64,000 nt of DNA from assembly GCA_963932545.1 (NCBI GenBank), contig CAWVRH010000009.1:1-64000 (forward strand). The letters run 5' to 3'. Under the pieces are notes generated by a model that was not told where the DNA came from, did not search any database, and saw only the letters and a list, made by a program, of their open reading frames with translations. A program made the translations under genes and the position numbers. The stretch comes from UBA8337 sp963932545 (GTDB lineage: Bacteria > Pseudomonadota > Alphaproteobacteria > RS24). Shown one piece after another: positions 8,839 to 17,764 of the stretch (within the stretch, counting starts at the first letter, position 1; the number at the start of each line of letters is the position of its first letter).

Positions 8839-9273
8839 TTAGGCGGTGGCTGCTGCCAGCTCTTCGCCTTCGTCATTCATCATCACGGGGCCAGAATCTT
8901 GGCCTTTCGCGGCTAGATCGCGATCCACAAATTCAATTACGGCCATTGGCGCGTTGTCACCGTAGCGGAAGCCAGCTTTCAGAACGCGGATGTAACCACC
9001 CGGGCGTTCGGCATAGCGAGCCGCAAGCGTATCAAACAATTTAGCGCCCCACTGTTGGTCTGGAAGCTGGGCATAGGCGCGACGACGAGCCGCCAAGTCA
9101 CCTTTTTTGCCCAAAGTCACAAGTTTCTCTACAAATGGACGAAGCTCTTTGGCTTTTGGCAAAGTCGTCACAATTTGCTCATGCTTGATGAGCGCAACGG
9201 CCATATTACCTAGCATCGCCTTGCGGTGACTACTTGTCCGATTTAGTTTACGTCCTGCTTTTCCGTGGCGCAT
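8839..9273 (-). CDS. rplQ: 50S ribosomal protein L17
   Basis: The 144-residue protein begins MRHGKAGRKLNRTSSHRKAM, the L17 signature. The last 25 or so residues, ending in EGEELAAATA, are an acidic extension beyond the core, as seen in many alphaproteobacterial L17. L17 sits near the exit tunnel of the large subunit. It is the last gene of the alpha operon, after rpoA. Confidence 0.97.
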   Translation of the reverse strand: MRHGKAGRKLNRTSSHRKAMLGNMAVALIKHEQIVTTLPKAKELRPFVEKLVTLGKKGDLAARRRAYAQLPDQQWGAKLFDTLAARYAERPGGYIRVLKAGFRYGDNAPMAVIEFVDRDLAAKGQDSGPVMMNDEGEELAAATA

Positions 9274-9324
9274 AACGTCACTCCTTTACGCTCATACGAG
9301 CCTTATTGTTGCTCTAGTGAGCCC

Positions 9325-10344
9325 TTAGTAATTATCTTCAAACTTTTTAGCAAGCTCTTCGATGTTCTCTGGTGGCCAATTCGGCACATCCATTCCGAGG
9401 TGCAGACCCATTTCAGCCAAAACCTCTTTAATTTCGTTCAGAGACTTACGACCAAAGTTCGGTGTCCGCAGCATTTCGCCTTCGGATTTTTGAATTAGAT
9501 CGCCAATATAAACGATATTGTCGTTTTTCAGGCAATTGGCCGAACGAACCGAAAGTTCCAACTCGTCGACTTTTTTCAGCAGAGCTGCCGAGAAACCTGT
9601 TTCTTCGATGGCCGAAGCTTCTTCAACTTGAACTTCTGGCTCTTCGAAATTGATGAAGCTTTGCAGCTGGTCTTGCAGAATACGCGCCGACAAAGCCAGA
9701 GCATCTTCTGGGGTCACCGTACCATTGGTTTCAATTTCCATGGTCAGCTTATCATAATCCAGCACTTGGCCTTCGCGGGTGTTTTCTACATTGTAAGAAA
9801 CACGGCGCACAGGGCTGTAAAGACTGTCAACGGGAATAAGGCCGATAGGCGCATCTTCCGGACGGTTCTTTTCAGCCGGCACATAGCCGCTGCCCGTTTT
9901 AATGGTAAATTCGAAACGAACTTCCGCACCTTCATCCAAGGTGCAGATAACCAAATCTGGATTTTGGATGGTAACGGCGGCATTTTCTTCAATGTCGCCT
10001 GCTGTCACAACGCCGGGACCTTTTTTAGACAGCGTCAGGCGTTTCGTGCCTTCTGCGTCCATGGCCAAAGCCATTTTTTTGATGTTTAGAACAACATCGG
10101 TCACATCTTCGCGGACACCTGGAATAGATGAAAATTCGTGCAGCACACCGTCAATTTGAACCGCGGTTACCGCCGCCCCTTGAATGGACGATAGCAATAC
10201 GCGACGCAGAGCATTGCCAAGCGTCAGGCCGAAACCACGCTCCAGCGGCTCAGCGACGACGCGCGCTTCACGGCTTTCATCATGGCCAGGAATAATATCT
10301 AACTTGGTAGGCTTAATCAGCTCTTGCCAGTTTTTTTGGATCAT
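9325..10344 (-). CDS. rpoA: RNA polymerase alpha subunit
   Basis: 339 residues. The N-terminal assembly domain includes EPLERGFGLTLGNALRRVLL and the C-terminal domain has RSANCLKNDNIVYIGDL with GRKSLNEIKEVL. The CTD helix-hairpin-helix contacts UP elements and activators. It sits in the usual alpha operon place between rpsK and rplQ. Confidence 0.98.
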   Translation of the reverse strand: MIQKNWQELIKPTKLDIIPGHDESREARVVAEPLERGFGLTLGNALRRVLLSSIQGAAVTAVQIDGVLHEFSSIPGVREDVTDVVLNIKKMALAMDAEGTKRLTLSKKGPGVVTAGDIEENAAVTIQNPDLVICTLDEGAEVRFEFTIKTGSGYVPAEKNRPEDAPIGLIPVDSLYSPVRRVSYNVENTREGQVLDYDKLTMEIETNGTVTPEDALALSARILQDQLQSFINFEEPEVQVEEASAIEETGFSAALLKKVDELELSVRSANCLKNDNIVYIGDLIQKSEGEMLRTPNFGRKSLNEIKEVLAEMGLHLGMDVPNWPPENIEELAKKFEDNY

Positions 10345-10392
10345 GATGGTACCTCTTAAATTTATATGCAGATGGGGAGAACGGCGGCCAAA

Positions 10393-10782
10393 TTAAACGC
10401 GACGGCGTTTTGGCGGGCGGCACCCATTATGTGGAATTGGCGTTACATCTTTAATCGATGTAATGGTAAAGCCTGCAGCTTGCAGAGCCCGCAACGCACT
10501 CTCACGACCCGAACCTGGACCGCGAACATTCACTTCCAATGTCTTCACACCGTGCTCCATAGCCTTGCGGCCGGCATCTTCGGCTGCAACTTGCGCCGCA
10601 TAAGGGGTCGATTTGCGCGATCCCTTAAAGCCCATTGTGCCTGCGGAAGACCAGCTAATTGCATTGCCTTGCGCATCCGAGATGGTGATCAAAGTATTGT
10701 TGAAGGTCGAGTTAACGTGCGCAACACCAGAAGTGATGTTCTTACGCTCGCGACGCCGTCCACGTGTTTTTTCTGTAGCCAT
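10393..10782 (-). CDS. rpsK: 30S ribosomal protein S11
   Basis: 129 residues with the S11 core NSTFNNTLITISD and the C-terminal TPIPHNGCRPPKRRRV. S11 lies on the small-subunit platform near the Shine-Dalgarno helix. It follows rpsM by 13 bases. Confidence 0.97.
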   Translation of the reverse strand: MATEKTRGRRRERKNITSGVAHVNSTFNNTLITISDAQGNAISWSSAGTMGFKGSRKSTPYAAQVAAEDAGRKAMEHGVKTLEVNVRGPGSGRESALRALQAAGFTITSIKDVTPIPHNGCRPPKRRRV

Positions 10783-10795
10783 TATAAAACCCTAC

Positions 10796-11164
10796 CTATT
10801 TTTTCTTGCCAGCAATGGCACGAGCCGGACCTTTGCGGGTGCGCGCATTGGTATGCGTACGCTGACCGCGAACCGGCAAATTACGACGGTGACGAAGACC
10901 ACGATAAATCCCCATATCAAGCAAGCGCTTGATATTCATGGAAACTTCGCGGCGCAAATCACCTTCTACAACATAGTCTGCATCAATGCTTTCCCGAATT
11001 TGGATCACATCCGAATCCGATAATTCATTGACACGACGTTCTGCCGGAATACCGACTTTGTCGCAAATTTCTTTCGCCTTTGCGTCACCAATCCCATGAA
11101 TATAGGTCAGGGCGATTACTACGCGCTTGGCAGTTGGAATGTTAACACCAGCTATACGAGCCAC
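10796..11164 (-). CDS. rpsM: 30S ribosomal protein S13
   Basis: 122 residues, the expected S13 length, starting ARIAGVNIPTAKR after a GTG start at 11162-11164 with AAGGAG six bases upstream. An upstream in-frame extension to 11227 is not part of the protein because the S13 family begins at this point. The RTHTNARTRKGPARAIAGKKK tail reaches towards the A and P sites. It is the first gene of the alpha operon and has its own promoter. Confidence 0.96.
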   Translation of the reverse strand: MARIAGVNIPTAKRVVIALTYIHGIGDAKAKEICDKVGIPAERRVNELSDSDVIQIRESIDADYVVEGDLRREVSMNIKRLLDMGIYRGLRHRRNLPVRGQRTHTNARTRKGPARAIAGKKK

Positions 11165-11178
11165 TTGCTTCTCCTTTT

Positions 11179-11192
11179 CACCGTTTCCGGTG
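11179..11192 (-). promoter_or_regulatory. GAAA-capped hairpin beside the rpsM ribosome site
   Basis: On the minus strand CACCG-GAAA-CGGTG forms a 5-bp stem with a GNRA loop, four bases before the AAGGAG of rpsM. A hairpin here could hold or expose the ribosome site, for instance in autogenous control by a ribosomal protein; that is inference. Confidence 0.4.
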
Positions 11193-11277
11193 GGCGCCGT
11201 CCCTACCCAAATGGCAGAAACCGGCAAATTTGCGAGTTTTATAATGAGTAAGACCGATTGACCTTAGTAAAGCGCGG

Positions 11278-11305
11278 ATTATAGGAAATTCAACCCGCCA
11301 GTCAA
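11278..11305 (-). promoter_or_regulatory. sigma-70-type promoter of the alpha operon
   Basis: TTGACT (11300-11305) and a perfect TATAAT (11278-11283) are 16 bases apart on the minus strand, in the 165-base gap between adk and rpsM. Transcription would start near 11270 and give a leader of about 105 bases ahead of the GTG of rpsM. This lets rpsM-rpsK-rpoA-rplQ be expressed separately from the upstream spc genes. Confidence 0.8.
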
Positions 11306-11329
11306 CCGCAAACCCTTTCAAAAACTCAG

Positions 11330-11905
11330 TTAAATCTCCTTCAACACAGCATGTATATGCTGTGTCACTTCATCCATGTCTTGCATACCATCCAAAGTCT
11401 TTAAAATACCCTTGGAGGCATAAAATTCTGCAACCGGTGCCGTTTGCTCTTCATAGACGCGCAAACGGTGTTGCAAGGCTTCTTCCGTATCATCGTCGCG
11501 CGGGCCGCTTTCGCTTTCCGCCGCACGCTTCAGGATGCGTCCAATAAGAACTTCCGCATCTACCGCAAGCTCAATAACGCCGTCTAAAACAATATTCTTT
11601 GCGACCAACATCTCATCTAGCGCTTCCGCTTGCGCTACATTGCGCGGGAAACCATCTAGAATAAAACCATTGGCACAATCAGGCTCGCCAATCCGATCGG
11701 AAATAATGCCGACCACAACCGCATCTGGTACTAAATCACCACGGGCCATAATGTCTTTGGCTTGTTTGCCAATTTCAGTCTCAGCGGCTACCGCTGCGCG
11801 CAACATATCGCCTGTCGAAAGCTGACGAATGTCGAAACCCTCTTCGACGCGTTGCGCTTGGGTGCCTTTACCAGCCCCAGGAGGTCCGAGGAAAACTAGC
11901 TTCAA
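11330..11905 (-). CDS. adk: adenylate kinase
   Basis: 191 residues. P-loop GPPGAGKGTQ at about 7-16, LDGFPRNVAQAEALDEM, and a short LID between RILKRAA and EEALQHRLRVYEEQT, so this is the short, zinc-free form. It interconverts ATP and AMP with two ADP. It starts with TTG overlapping the TGA of secY (TTGA), an unusual start that implies translational coupling. The secY-adk-rpsM order is typical of alphaproteobacteria. Confidence 0.94.
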   Translation of the reverse strand: MKLVFLGPPGAGKGTQAQRVEEGFDIRQLSTGDMLRAAVAAETEIGKQAKDIMARGDLVPDAVVVGIISDRIGEPDCANGFILDGFPRNVAQAEALDEMLVAKNIVLDGVIELAVDAEVLIGRILKRAAESESGPRDDDTEEALQHRLRVYEEQTAPVAEFYASKGILKTLDGMQDMDEVTQHIHAVLKEI

Positions 11906-13233
11906 CGCTTTTTGCCCCCGACTTTAGATTTCTTAATTAAACCCTCATACTGATGCGCGAACAAATGGCCCTGCACCTGCCCTACTGTATCCATGGTCAC
12001 ATTGACCACGATGAGCAAAGAGGTGCCGCCAAAGTAAAACGGCACGTTATAGGCGTTGATGAGAAATTCTGGCAGTAAGCAGACCAGCGTCAGATACATG
12101 GCGCCAACTGCGGTCAAGCGCGTCAAGACGCGGTCAATGTATTCAGCGGTGCGCTGACCCGGACGAATACCCGGAATAAAGCCACCATAGCGCTTCAGAT
12201 TATCCGCCGTGTCGTTCGGACTGAATACAATCGACGTATAGAAGAAGCAGAAGAAAATAATGCCCGCAGCATAAGTTGCCATATAGAGCGGCTGGCCACG
12301 GCCAAGCAAGGCAGCAACCGTTCCCAAAGCGCCGCCTGTGGCGTCGGTCGAGAAATTAGCCAGCGTAATCGGCATCAACAACAAAGAAGAAGCGAAAATC
12401 GGTGGGATAACGCCAGCTGTGTTGAGTTTCAACGGAAGATGCGAGCTTTCGCCTTGCGCCATACCACTCGCCGTTTGGCGTTTTGGATATTGCACCAAGA
12501 GGCGGCGCTGCGCGCGTTCCATGAACACGATGAAAGCAATCACGGCAATCACCATAATGATGAGCGCAAGAATAATAAAAGTAGAGATAGCGCCTTGTCG
12601 GCCCAGCTCTAGCGTGCCAGCCAAAGCTGACGGCAGTTCGGCCACAATGCCCGCAAAGATGATCAGCGAGATGCCATTACCGACGCCGCGCGCGGTAACT
12701 TGCTCGCCCAACCACATCAGGAATACCGTGCCGCCAACCAGCGTAATAACGGCGCTGGCACGGAAATAAAACCCAGGGTCGACGACAACGCCTTGCGCCC
12801 CTTCAAGCCCTACGGCAATGCCATAGCCTTGAATGGTCGCCAAAAGCACTGTGCCGTAGCGTGTGTATTGGTTAATTTGCTTACGACCCGCTTCGCCATC
12901 TTTCTTGAGTTGCTCAAGATGCGGCACAACGGAGGTTAGAAGCTGGATAACAATCGAGGCCGTAATATACGGCATGATGTTCAGCGCAAAAATAGCCATA
13001 CGGCCAACAGCGCCACCGGCAAACATATTGAACATGCCAATAATACCGGACTGCTGTTGAGAGAAGACTGACTGCAAAGCCTGCGGATCAATACCCGGCA
13101 ACGGAATATACGTGCCAAGGCGGTAGACCAAAAGCGCACCTAGCGTGAACCAGATACGCTTTTTAAGCTCATCGGCGGTACGAAACGCCGAGAAGCTCAT
13201 ATTGGACGCAAGCTGTTCTGCAGCTGAAGCCAT
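11902..13233 (-). CDS. secY: preprotein translocase channel subunit SecY
   Basis: 443 residues with about ten hydrophobic segments. Recognisable blocks are YIPLPGIDP near the first segment, MPYITASIVIQLL, and FFYTSIVFSPNDTADNLKRYGGFIPGIRPG in the late cytoplasmic loop that binds the ribosome and SecA. It forms the inner-membrane channel with SecE and SecG. It lies between rplO and adk in the spc operon. Confidence 0.97.
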   Translation of the reverse strand: MASAAEQLASNMSFSAFRTADELKKRIWFTLGALLVYRLGTYIPLPGIDPQALQSVFSQQQSGIIGMFNMFAGGAVGRMAIFALNIMPYITASIVIQLLTSVVPHLEQLKKDGEAGRKQINQYTRYGTVLLATIQGYGIAVGLEGAQGVVVDPGFYFRASAVITLVGGTVFLMWLGEQVTARGVGNGISLIIFAGIVAELPSALAGTLELGRQGAISTFIILALIIMVIAVIAFIVFMERAQRRLLVQYPKRQTASGMAQGESSHLPLKLNTAGVIPPIFASSLLLMPITLANFSTDATGGALGTVAALLGRGQPLYMATYAAGIIFFCFFYTSIVFSPNDTADNLKRYGGFIPGIRPGQRTAEYIDRVLTRLTAVGAMYLTLVCLLPEFLINAYNVPFYFGGTSLLIVVNVTMDTVGQVQGHLFAHQYEGLIKKSKVGGKKR

Positions 13234-13253
13234 GCAATTTCTCTCCCTAGGAC

Positions 13254-13754
13254 CTAAGCTTCTTCCGAAGCTTCAGGGGTCGCTGGTGTTTCAGACTTTG
13301 CCAGCAGCGTAATTTTGCCACCCAGCTTTTCAATCGCAGCTTGTGCCGTTTTCGAAATGCCCACGACCTCAAAGTCGAGCTTCTCTTTCAGCTCGCCTTT
13401 GGCCAGAATGCGCACACCATCCAACTCACGGCGCAACACGCCGGCTTCGACCAAGCTAGCTGCCGAAACAGTTGCGCCTTTGGCCAATTTACCAGCTTCA
13501 ATAGCTATCTGTAAGCGACCCAAATTCACTGCATTCAGTTTCTTTGGGTTCGGCACGTTAAAGCCGCGCTTTGGCAGACGTTTGAACAAAGGCATTTGAC
13601 CGCCTTCAAAACCTTTAATAGCAACACCCGAGCGTGAAGATTGACCCTTCATACCACGGCCAGCGGTTTTACCTTTGCCTGAAGATGTACCCCGGCCCAC
13701 GCGCATGCGTGTCTTACGGGCACCTTCGTTATCGCTAATTTCATTCAGTTTCAT
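13254..13754 (-). CDS. rplO: 50S ribosomal protein L15
   Basis: 166 residues. The glycine-rich N terminus (RVGRGTSSGKGKTAGRGMKG) is the L15 signature. The C terminus ends in a short acidic threonine/alanine tail not needed for the fold. L15 stabilises the large subunit late in assembly. It precedes secY by 20 bases. Confidence 0.96.
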   Translation of the reverse strand: MKLNEISDNEGARKTRMRVGRGTSSGKGKTAGRGMKGQSSRSGVAIKGFEGGQMPLFKRLPKRGFNVPNPKKLNAVNLGRLQIAIEAGKLAKGATVSAASLVEAGVLRRELDGVRILAKGELKEKLDFEVVGISKTAQAAIEKLGGKITLLAKSETPATPEASEEA

Positions 13755-13803
13755 AACTCTTCTCCAAAACGCCGGTGTTCATAACCCATGCGTCTTTAAA
13801 TGC

Positions 13804-13992
13804 TTAAGCGTCGATTACGCGCACCAGATGCGCGACTTTTTCAATCATACCGCGAACGGCAGACGTGTCTTCAAGCTCGCGACGACGACCGCATTTGTTC
13901 AACCCAAGACCAACCAACGTGGCACGTTGATCTTGTGGGCGACCAATAGGGCTGCCTGTCTGCTCGACAATAACGGTTTTTGCTTTTGCCAT
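13804..13992 (-). CDS. rpmD: 50S ribosomal protein L30
   Basis: 62 residues, the bacterial L30 length, with QTGSPIGRPQDQRATLVGLG and NKCGRRRELED. It lies between rpsE (11-base gap) and rplO in the standard spc order. Confidence 0.95.
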   Translation of the reverse strand: MAKAKTVIVEQTGSPIGRPQDQRATLVGLGLNKCGRRRELEDTSAVRGMIEKVAHLVRVIDA

Positions 13993-14003
13993 GATCGCGT
14001 CTC

Positions 14004-14582
14004 CTAATTAGCCGCTTCGGCTTCTGCACCGACATCGGATGGGTCGTTCGCGTCATCGCGGCGACGGGTGATCAAATCACTAACTTTTTTACCGCGACGA
14101 GCCGCAACCGCACGCGGGCTGCCTTGCTTCTTCAGGGCATCAAAAGTTGCGTGAATCATATTGTAAGGGTTAGAAGACCCGATCGACTTGGCGACCACAT
14201 CTTGCATACCCAAAACTTCAAACACAGCACGCATCGGGCCACCGGCAATAATACCAGTTCCGGGAGGTGCGGCACGCAAAGCCACTTTACCGGCGCCATG
14301 GCGGCCAGCAATATCATGATGCAACGTCCGGCCCTCACGCAGAGGCACACGGATCATGTGACGCTTTGCAGCCTCGGTTGCTTTGCGAATAGCTTCTGGC
14401 ACTTCGCGGGCTTTACCCTTGCCAAAACCTACGCGTCCGCGCTGATCGCCAATTACCACCAGAGCGGCAAAACCGAAGCGACGGCCACCTTTGACCACTT
14501 TCGCAACCCGGTTAATATGAACTAGACGGTCGACGAATTCATTGTCTTCGTCTCGGTTATCCCGTTTATCGTTTCTTGCCAC
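14004..14582 (-). CDS. rpsE: 30S ribosomal protein S5
   Basis: 192 residues. VKGGRRFGFAALVVIGDQRG is the double-stranded RNA-binding part and GKGKAREVPEAIRKA follows. The C terminus is an acidic alanine-rich tail. S5 takes part in decoding accuracy with S4. Normal position after rplR. Confidence 0.97.
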   Translation of the reverse strand: MARNDKRDNRDEDNEFVDRLVHINRVAKVVKGGRRFGFAALVVIGDQRGRVGFGKGKAREVPEAIRKATEAAKRHMIRVPLREGRTLHHDIAGRHGAGKVALRAAPPGTGIIAGGPMRAVFEVLGMQDVVAKSIGSSNPYNMIHATFDALKKQGSPRAVAARRGKKVSDLITRRRDDANDPSDVGAEAEAAN

Positions 14583-14604
14583 GCTTTTTCTCCTCTGATC
14601 CGGT

Positions 14605-14958
14605 TTAGAAGCTCAAACCGGCTTCGCGAGCGGCTTCGGCTAATGCCTTGACGCGCCCATGATAGATATAGCCACCACGATCAAAGATAACGGTTTCAAC
14701 ACCCGCCTTCTTCGCGCGCTCAGCGATTTGTTTTCCAATGATGCCAGCCGCGTCTACATTGCCGCCGGAACCTGTAAAGTCTTTGTCTTGCGTTGAAGCG
14801 GACGCCACGGTACGGCCAGCCAAATCGTCAATAACTTGAGCATAAATATGCTTTGACGAGCGGAACACCGAAAGCCGAGCCCGACCATTTGCAACTTTGC
14901 GTAACTGGCGGCGAACCCGCTGTTTACGACGTTCATCTGTTGTAATCTTACGACCCAT
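14605..14958 (-). CDS. rplR: 50S ribosomal protein L18
   Basis: 117 residues with RLSVFRSSKHIYAQVIDD and the C-terminal FDRGGYIYHGRVKALAEAAR, both L18 hallmarks. L18 binds 5S rRNA with L5 and L25. It lies 9 bases after rplF. Confidence 0.97.
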   Translation of the reverse strand: MGRKITTDERRKQRVRRQLRKVANGRARLSVFRSSKHIYAQVIDDLAGRTVASASTQDKDFTGSGGNVDAAGIIGKQIAERAKKAGVETVIFDRGGYIYHGRVKALAEAAREAGLSF

Positions 14959-14967
14959 GATCGACCC

Positions 14968-15501
14968 CTACTTCTTCTTACCTTCTTTGCGGAAGACATA
15001 TTCGCCTTCATACCGAACACCCTTGCCCTTATAAGGCTCTGGCGGACGGTAACTGCGGATTTCAGACGCCACTTGGCCGACTTTTTGCTTGTCGATACCC
15101 GTAATCACAATCTCAGTTTGTGATGGGCAATCAACGCTGATGCCTTCCGGAACCGGAAAGTCGACATCATGGCTAAAGCCAAGTGACAATTTAAGTGTTT
15201 TACCTTGCATGGAGGCACGATACCCAACACCCTGCAATTGCAGTTTGCGAGTATAGCCTTCCGAGACGCCGATCATCAGGTTTTGAACCAAAGAACGGCT
15301 CAACCCCCAAAAACTACGCGCGGTCTGCGATTTATTCGCAGGTGCCAGTGTCACGCCATTATCATCATGGACGGCAGTAACATTTTCCGACAAGGTAACA
15401 GCCAATTCGCCCTTAGGGCCTTTGACCGACATGTTTTGTCCGTTCAGGCTAACTTCGACGCCCTTCGGAATTCCAACTGGTTTTTTACCAATACGAGACA
15501 T
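14968..15501 (-). CDS. rplF: 50S ribosomal protein L6
   Basis: 177 residues starting SRIGKKPVGIPKGVEV, with the two-fold L6 domain and C-terminal RSYRPPEPYKGKGVRYEGE. L6 lies near the factor-binding site and the sarcin-ricin loop. Standard spc operon place. Confidence 0.97.
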   Translation of the reverse strand: MSRIGKKPVGIPKGVEVSLNGQNMSVKGPKGELAVTLSENVTAVHDDNGVTLAPANKSQTARSFWGLSRSLVQNLMIGVSEGYTRKLQLQGVGYRASMQGKTLKLSLGFSHDVDFPVPEGISVDCPSQTEIVITGIDKQKVGQVASEIRSYRPPEPYKGKGVRYEGEYVFRKEGKKK

Positions 15502-15525
15502 TATATTATCCTTTCCGAACCTGTC

Positions 15526-15918
15526 TTAGAAGACGCGGCACAGAATTTCCCCACCCACATTGTTTTCACGAGCGGCATTATCCGTCATCACACCCTTAGG
15601 CGTAGAGATGATGGAAATACCAAGACCATTGCGGACTACCGGCATGGTTTTTACCGATGAATAGACCCGACGACCTGGCTTGGACACGCGTTGAATTTCC
15701 TGAATCACCGGTTGGCCCTCATAATATTTCAACTCAATGTTCAACTCACCAGACCCATTGTCGAGTTTGTTTTCCGAATAGCCACGAATATAGCCTTCGT
15801 CTTGAAGGACATCCAGCACCCAGCTACGAAGCTTGGAGGCTGGGCTTATGACCGTGCTTTTGCCACGCATTTGAGCGTTGCGGATGCGGGTCAGCATATC
15901 ACCTAGAGGATCATTCAT
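15526..15918 (-). CDS. rpsH: 30S ribosomal protein S8
   Basis: 130 residues: NDPLGDMLTRIRNAQMRGK at the N terminus and VGGEILCRVF at the end. S8 binds helix 21 of 16S rRNA and in E. coli represses the spc operon by binding its mRNA near rplE. Whether such control exists here is not visible. Confidence 0.97.
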   Translation of the reverse strand: MNDPLGDMLTRIRNAQMRGKSTVISPASKLRSWVLDVLQDEGYIRGYSENKLDNGSGELNIELKYYEGQPVIQEIQRVSKPGRRVYSSVKTMPVVRNGLGISIISTPKGVMTDNAARENNVGGEILCRVF

Positions 15919-15930
15919 TACTATACCTCC

Positions 15931-16236
15931 CTACCAGCTTGACTTAACCATGCCCGGGATCAGTCCTTGGTAGGACAGATCACGAAGCGCGATGCGCGAC
16001 ATGTTTAGTTTACGATAATAACCACGCGGACGACCCGTTATGCCGCAACGATTGCGGACACGGATTTTCGCGGAGTTGCGAGGCAGCTCGGCCAATTTCA
16101 GACGCGCTTTAAAACGCTCTTCATTGGTCAATGACTTATCTTTAGCAATCGTCATCAGAGAAGCACGCTTAGCCGCATATTTCTCTACCAGACGTTTACG
16201 CTTATTGTTGCGTTCGATGGAACTCTTCTTCGCCAT
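15931..16236 (-). CDS. rpsN: 30S ribosomal protein S14
   Basis: 101 residues, the length of the zinc-free S14 form, with RNRCGITGRPRGYYRKLNMS and LIPGMVKSSW. The ATG at 16236 has GGGGGAGAG upstream; a longer in-frame extension reaching into rplE is rejected because the family starts AKKSSIERN. It follows rplE by 16 bases. Confidence 0.96.
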   Translation of the reverse strand: MAKKSSIERNNKRKRLVEKYAAKRASLMTIAKDKSLTNEERFKARLKLAELPRNSAKIRVRNRCGITGRPRGYYRKLNMSRIALRDLSYQGLIPGMVKSSW

Positions 16237-16252
16237 ATCTCTCTCCCCCGCT

Positions 16253-16810
16253 CTATTCGCTGAACGGAAAGTTAAAGCCGCGCAATAGTTCGCGGGCCTG
16301 GTCGTCATCTTTGGATGTGGTGCAAACAATAATGTCCATACCCCAAATTGTGTCGACCTTGTCATAGTTAATCTCTGGGAACACGATGTGTTCTTTCAGG
16401 CCCATAGCAAAGTTGCCATTACCATCGAAACTCTTGTCGTTCAGCCCGCGAAAGTCACGTACGCGAGGCAAAGCTACGTTAATCAAGCGATCCACGAACT
16501 CAAACATGTGAGCGCCACGAAGGGTCACTTTCACACCGAGAGGCATTTCTTCGCGCACTTTAAAGCCAGCAATAGATGTGCGGGCATAAGTGATTACCGG
16601 CTTCTGACCTGCAATATCTTGCATGGCAGAAAACGCAGAGTTGATTTTCTTGGTGTCTTGCGTGGTTTCCCCGACGCCCATATTGAGCACGATTTTTTCC
16701 AGCGCAGGCACTTGCATCGGGTTTTTCAACTCGAATTTTTCAATCAGCGCACCCCGAATAACGTCATGATATTGCGTTTTCAGGCGCGGTACATAGGTCG
16801 TATCAGCCAT
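16253..16810 (-). CDS. rplE: 50S ribosomal protein L5
   Basis: 185 residues with KIVLNMGVGETTQDTKK and the C-terminal FPEINYDKVDTIWGMDI. L5 binds 5S rRNA and touches S13 across the subunit bridge. Its start overlaps the end of rplX by 8 bases. Confidence 0.97.
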   Translation of the reverse strand: MADTTYVPRLKTQYHDVIRGALIEKFELKNPMQVPALEKIVLNMGVGETTQDTKKINSAFSAMQDIAGQKPVITYARTSIAGFKVREEMPLGVKVTLRGAHMFEFVDRLINVALPRVRDFRGLNDKSFDGNGNFAMGLKEHIVFPEINYDKVDTIWGMDIIVCTTSKDDDQARELLRGFNFPFSE

Positions 16811-17126
16811 CGATCACTTCTCCTGAACGTTTAGCGATGCGCGACTTGGTGCCGTCATCATTGATTTTGTAGCCAACTCGCGACGGCGACCCATCTTTAG
16901 GGTCGGCAATTGCCAGATTGGAAACGTGAATTTTGCTTTCGCGATTGATAATGCCGCCTTCGTTTTGCGGGGTCTGACGCTGGTGACGCTTCACCATGTT
17001 GACGCCCTGCACCAAGGCACGATTTTCCGTTGGGAACATCGCAAGCACTTCGCCGGTTTTACCCTTGTCACGACCCGTGGTGACTACCACTTTGTCGCCT
17101 TTTTTGATTTTGTACTTGATAGCCAT
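16803..17126 (-). CDS. rplX: 50S ribosomal protein L24
   Basis: 107 residues with the KOW motif KKGDKVVVTTGRDKGKTGEV at the N terminus and VSNLAIADPKDGSPSRVGY later. L24 starts assembly of the large subunit. It overlaps rplE by 8 bases and rplN by one base. Confidence 0.96.
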   Translation of the reverse strand: MAIKYKIKKGDKVVVTTGRDKGKTGEVLAMFPTENRALVQGVNMVKRHQRQTPQNEGGIINRESKIHVSNLAIADPKDGSPSRVGYKINDDGTKSRIAKRSGEVIDG

Positions 17127-17494
17127 TACAACACCTCCGGTGCCAGCGACACAATTTTCATGTGATTGCTGCTGCGCAACTCACGTGTCACGGGGCCAAA
17201 AATACGTGTACCAATCGGCTCTCCGGCTGGGTTCACTAGAACCGCCGCATTGCGATCGAAACGGATAATACTGCCATCCTGACGACGGATTTCTTTCGCC
17301 GTACGAACGATAACAGCCCGCATCACATCACCTTTCTTAACGCGCCCACGCGGGATGGCTTCTTTGACGCTGACAACAATTGTGTCACCGACCGAAGCCG
17401 TCTTACGCTTAGACCCACCAAGAACTTTGATGCACTGCACCCGGCGAGCGCCACTATTATCGGCGACGTCCAGATTGGTTTGCATCTGAATCAT
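17126..17494 (-). CDS. rplN: 50S ribosomal protein L14
   Basis: 122 residues with NSGARRVQCIKVLGGSKR, GDTIVVSVKEAIPRG and TRIFGPVTRELR. L14 forms part of the subunit interface. AGGGAA lies seven bases before the ATG. It overlaps the start of rplX by one base. Confidence 0.97.
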   Translation of the reverse strand: MIQMQTNLDVADNSGARRVQCIKVLGGSKRKTASVGDTIVVSVKEAIPRGRVKKGDVMRAVIVRTAKEIRRQDGSIIRFDRNAAVLVNPAGEPIGTRIFGPVTRELRSSNHMKIVSLAPEVL

Positions 17495-17505
17495 AACAAG
17501 TTCCC

Positions 17506-17745
17506 TTATTCACTAGCGCCGGAAATAACTTCCCAGCTTTTCAGTTTCGAGACCGGGCGGCATTCGCGAATAGCAACTTTGTCGCCCACCTTCACTGTGT
17601 TTTCGGCATCATGCGCATGGTAGCGCTTAGATTTACGAACGGTTTTCTTCATCACCGGATCGGCAAAGCGGCGCTCAACGGAAACGACAATTGTTTTGTC
17701 GCCCTTATCGCTAACCACAGTACCTTGTAGAATACGTTTTGGCAT
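17506..17745 (-). CDS. rpsQ: 30S ribosomal protein S17
   Basis: 79 residues with GTVVSDKGDKTIVVSVERR and CRPVSKLKSWEV, an OB-fold protein of the primary binding class. Standard position between rpmC and rplN. Confidence 0.96.
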   Translation of the reverse strand: MPKRILQGTVVSDKGDKTIVVSVERRFADPVMKKTVRKSKRYHAHDAENTVKVGDKVAIRECRPVSKLKSWEVISGASE

Positions 17746-17764
17746 TTTCTTCCCTTACTCCGGA

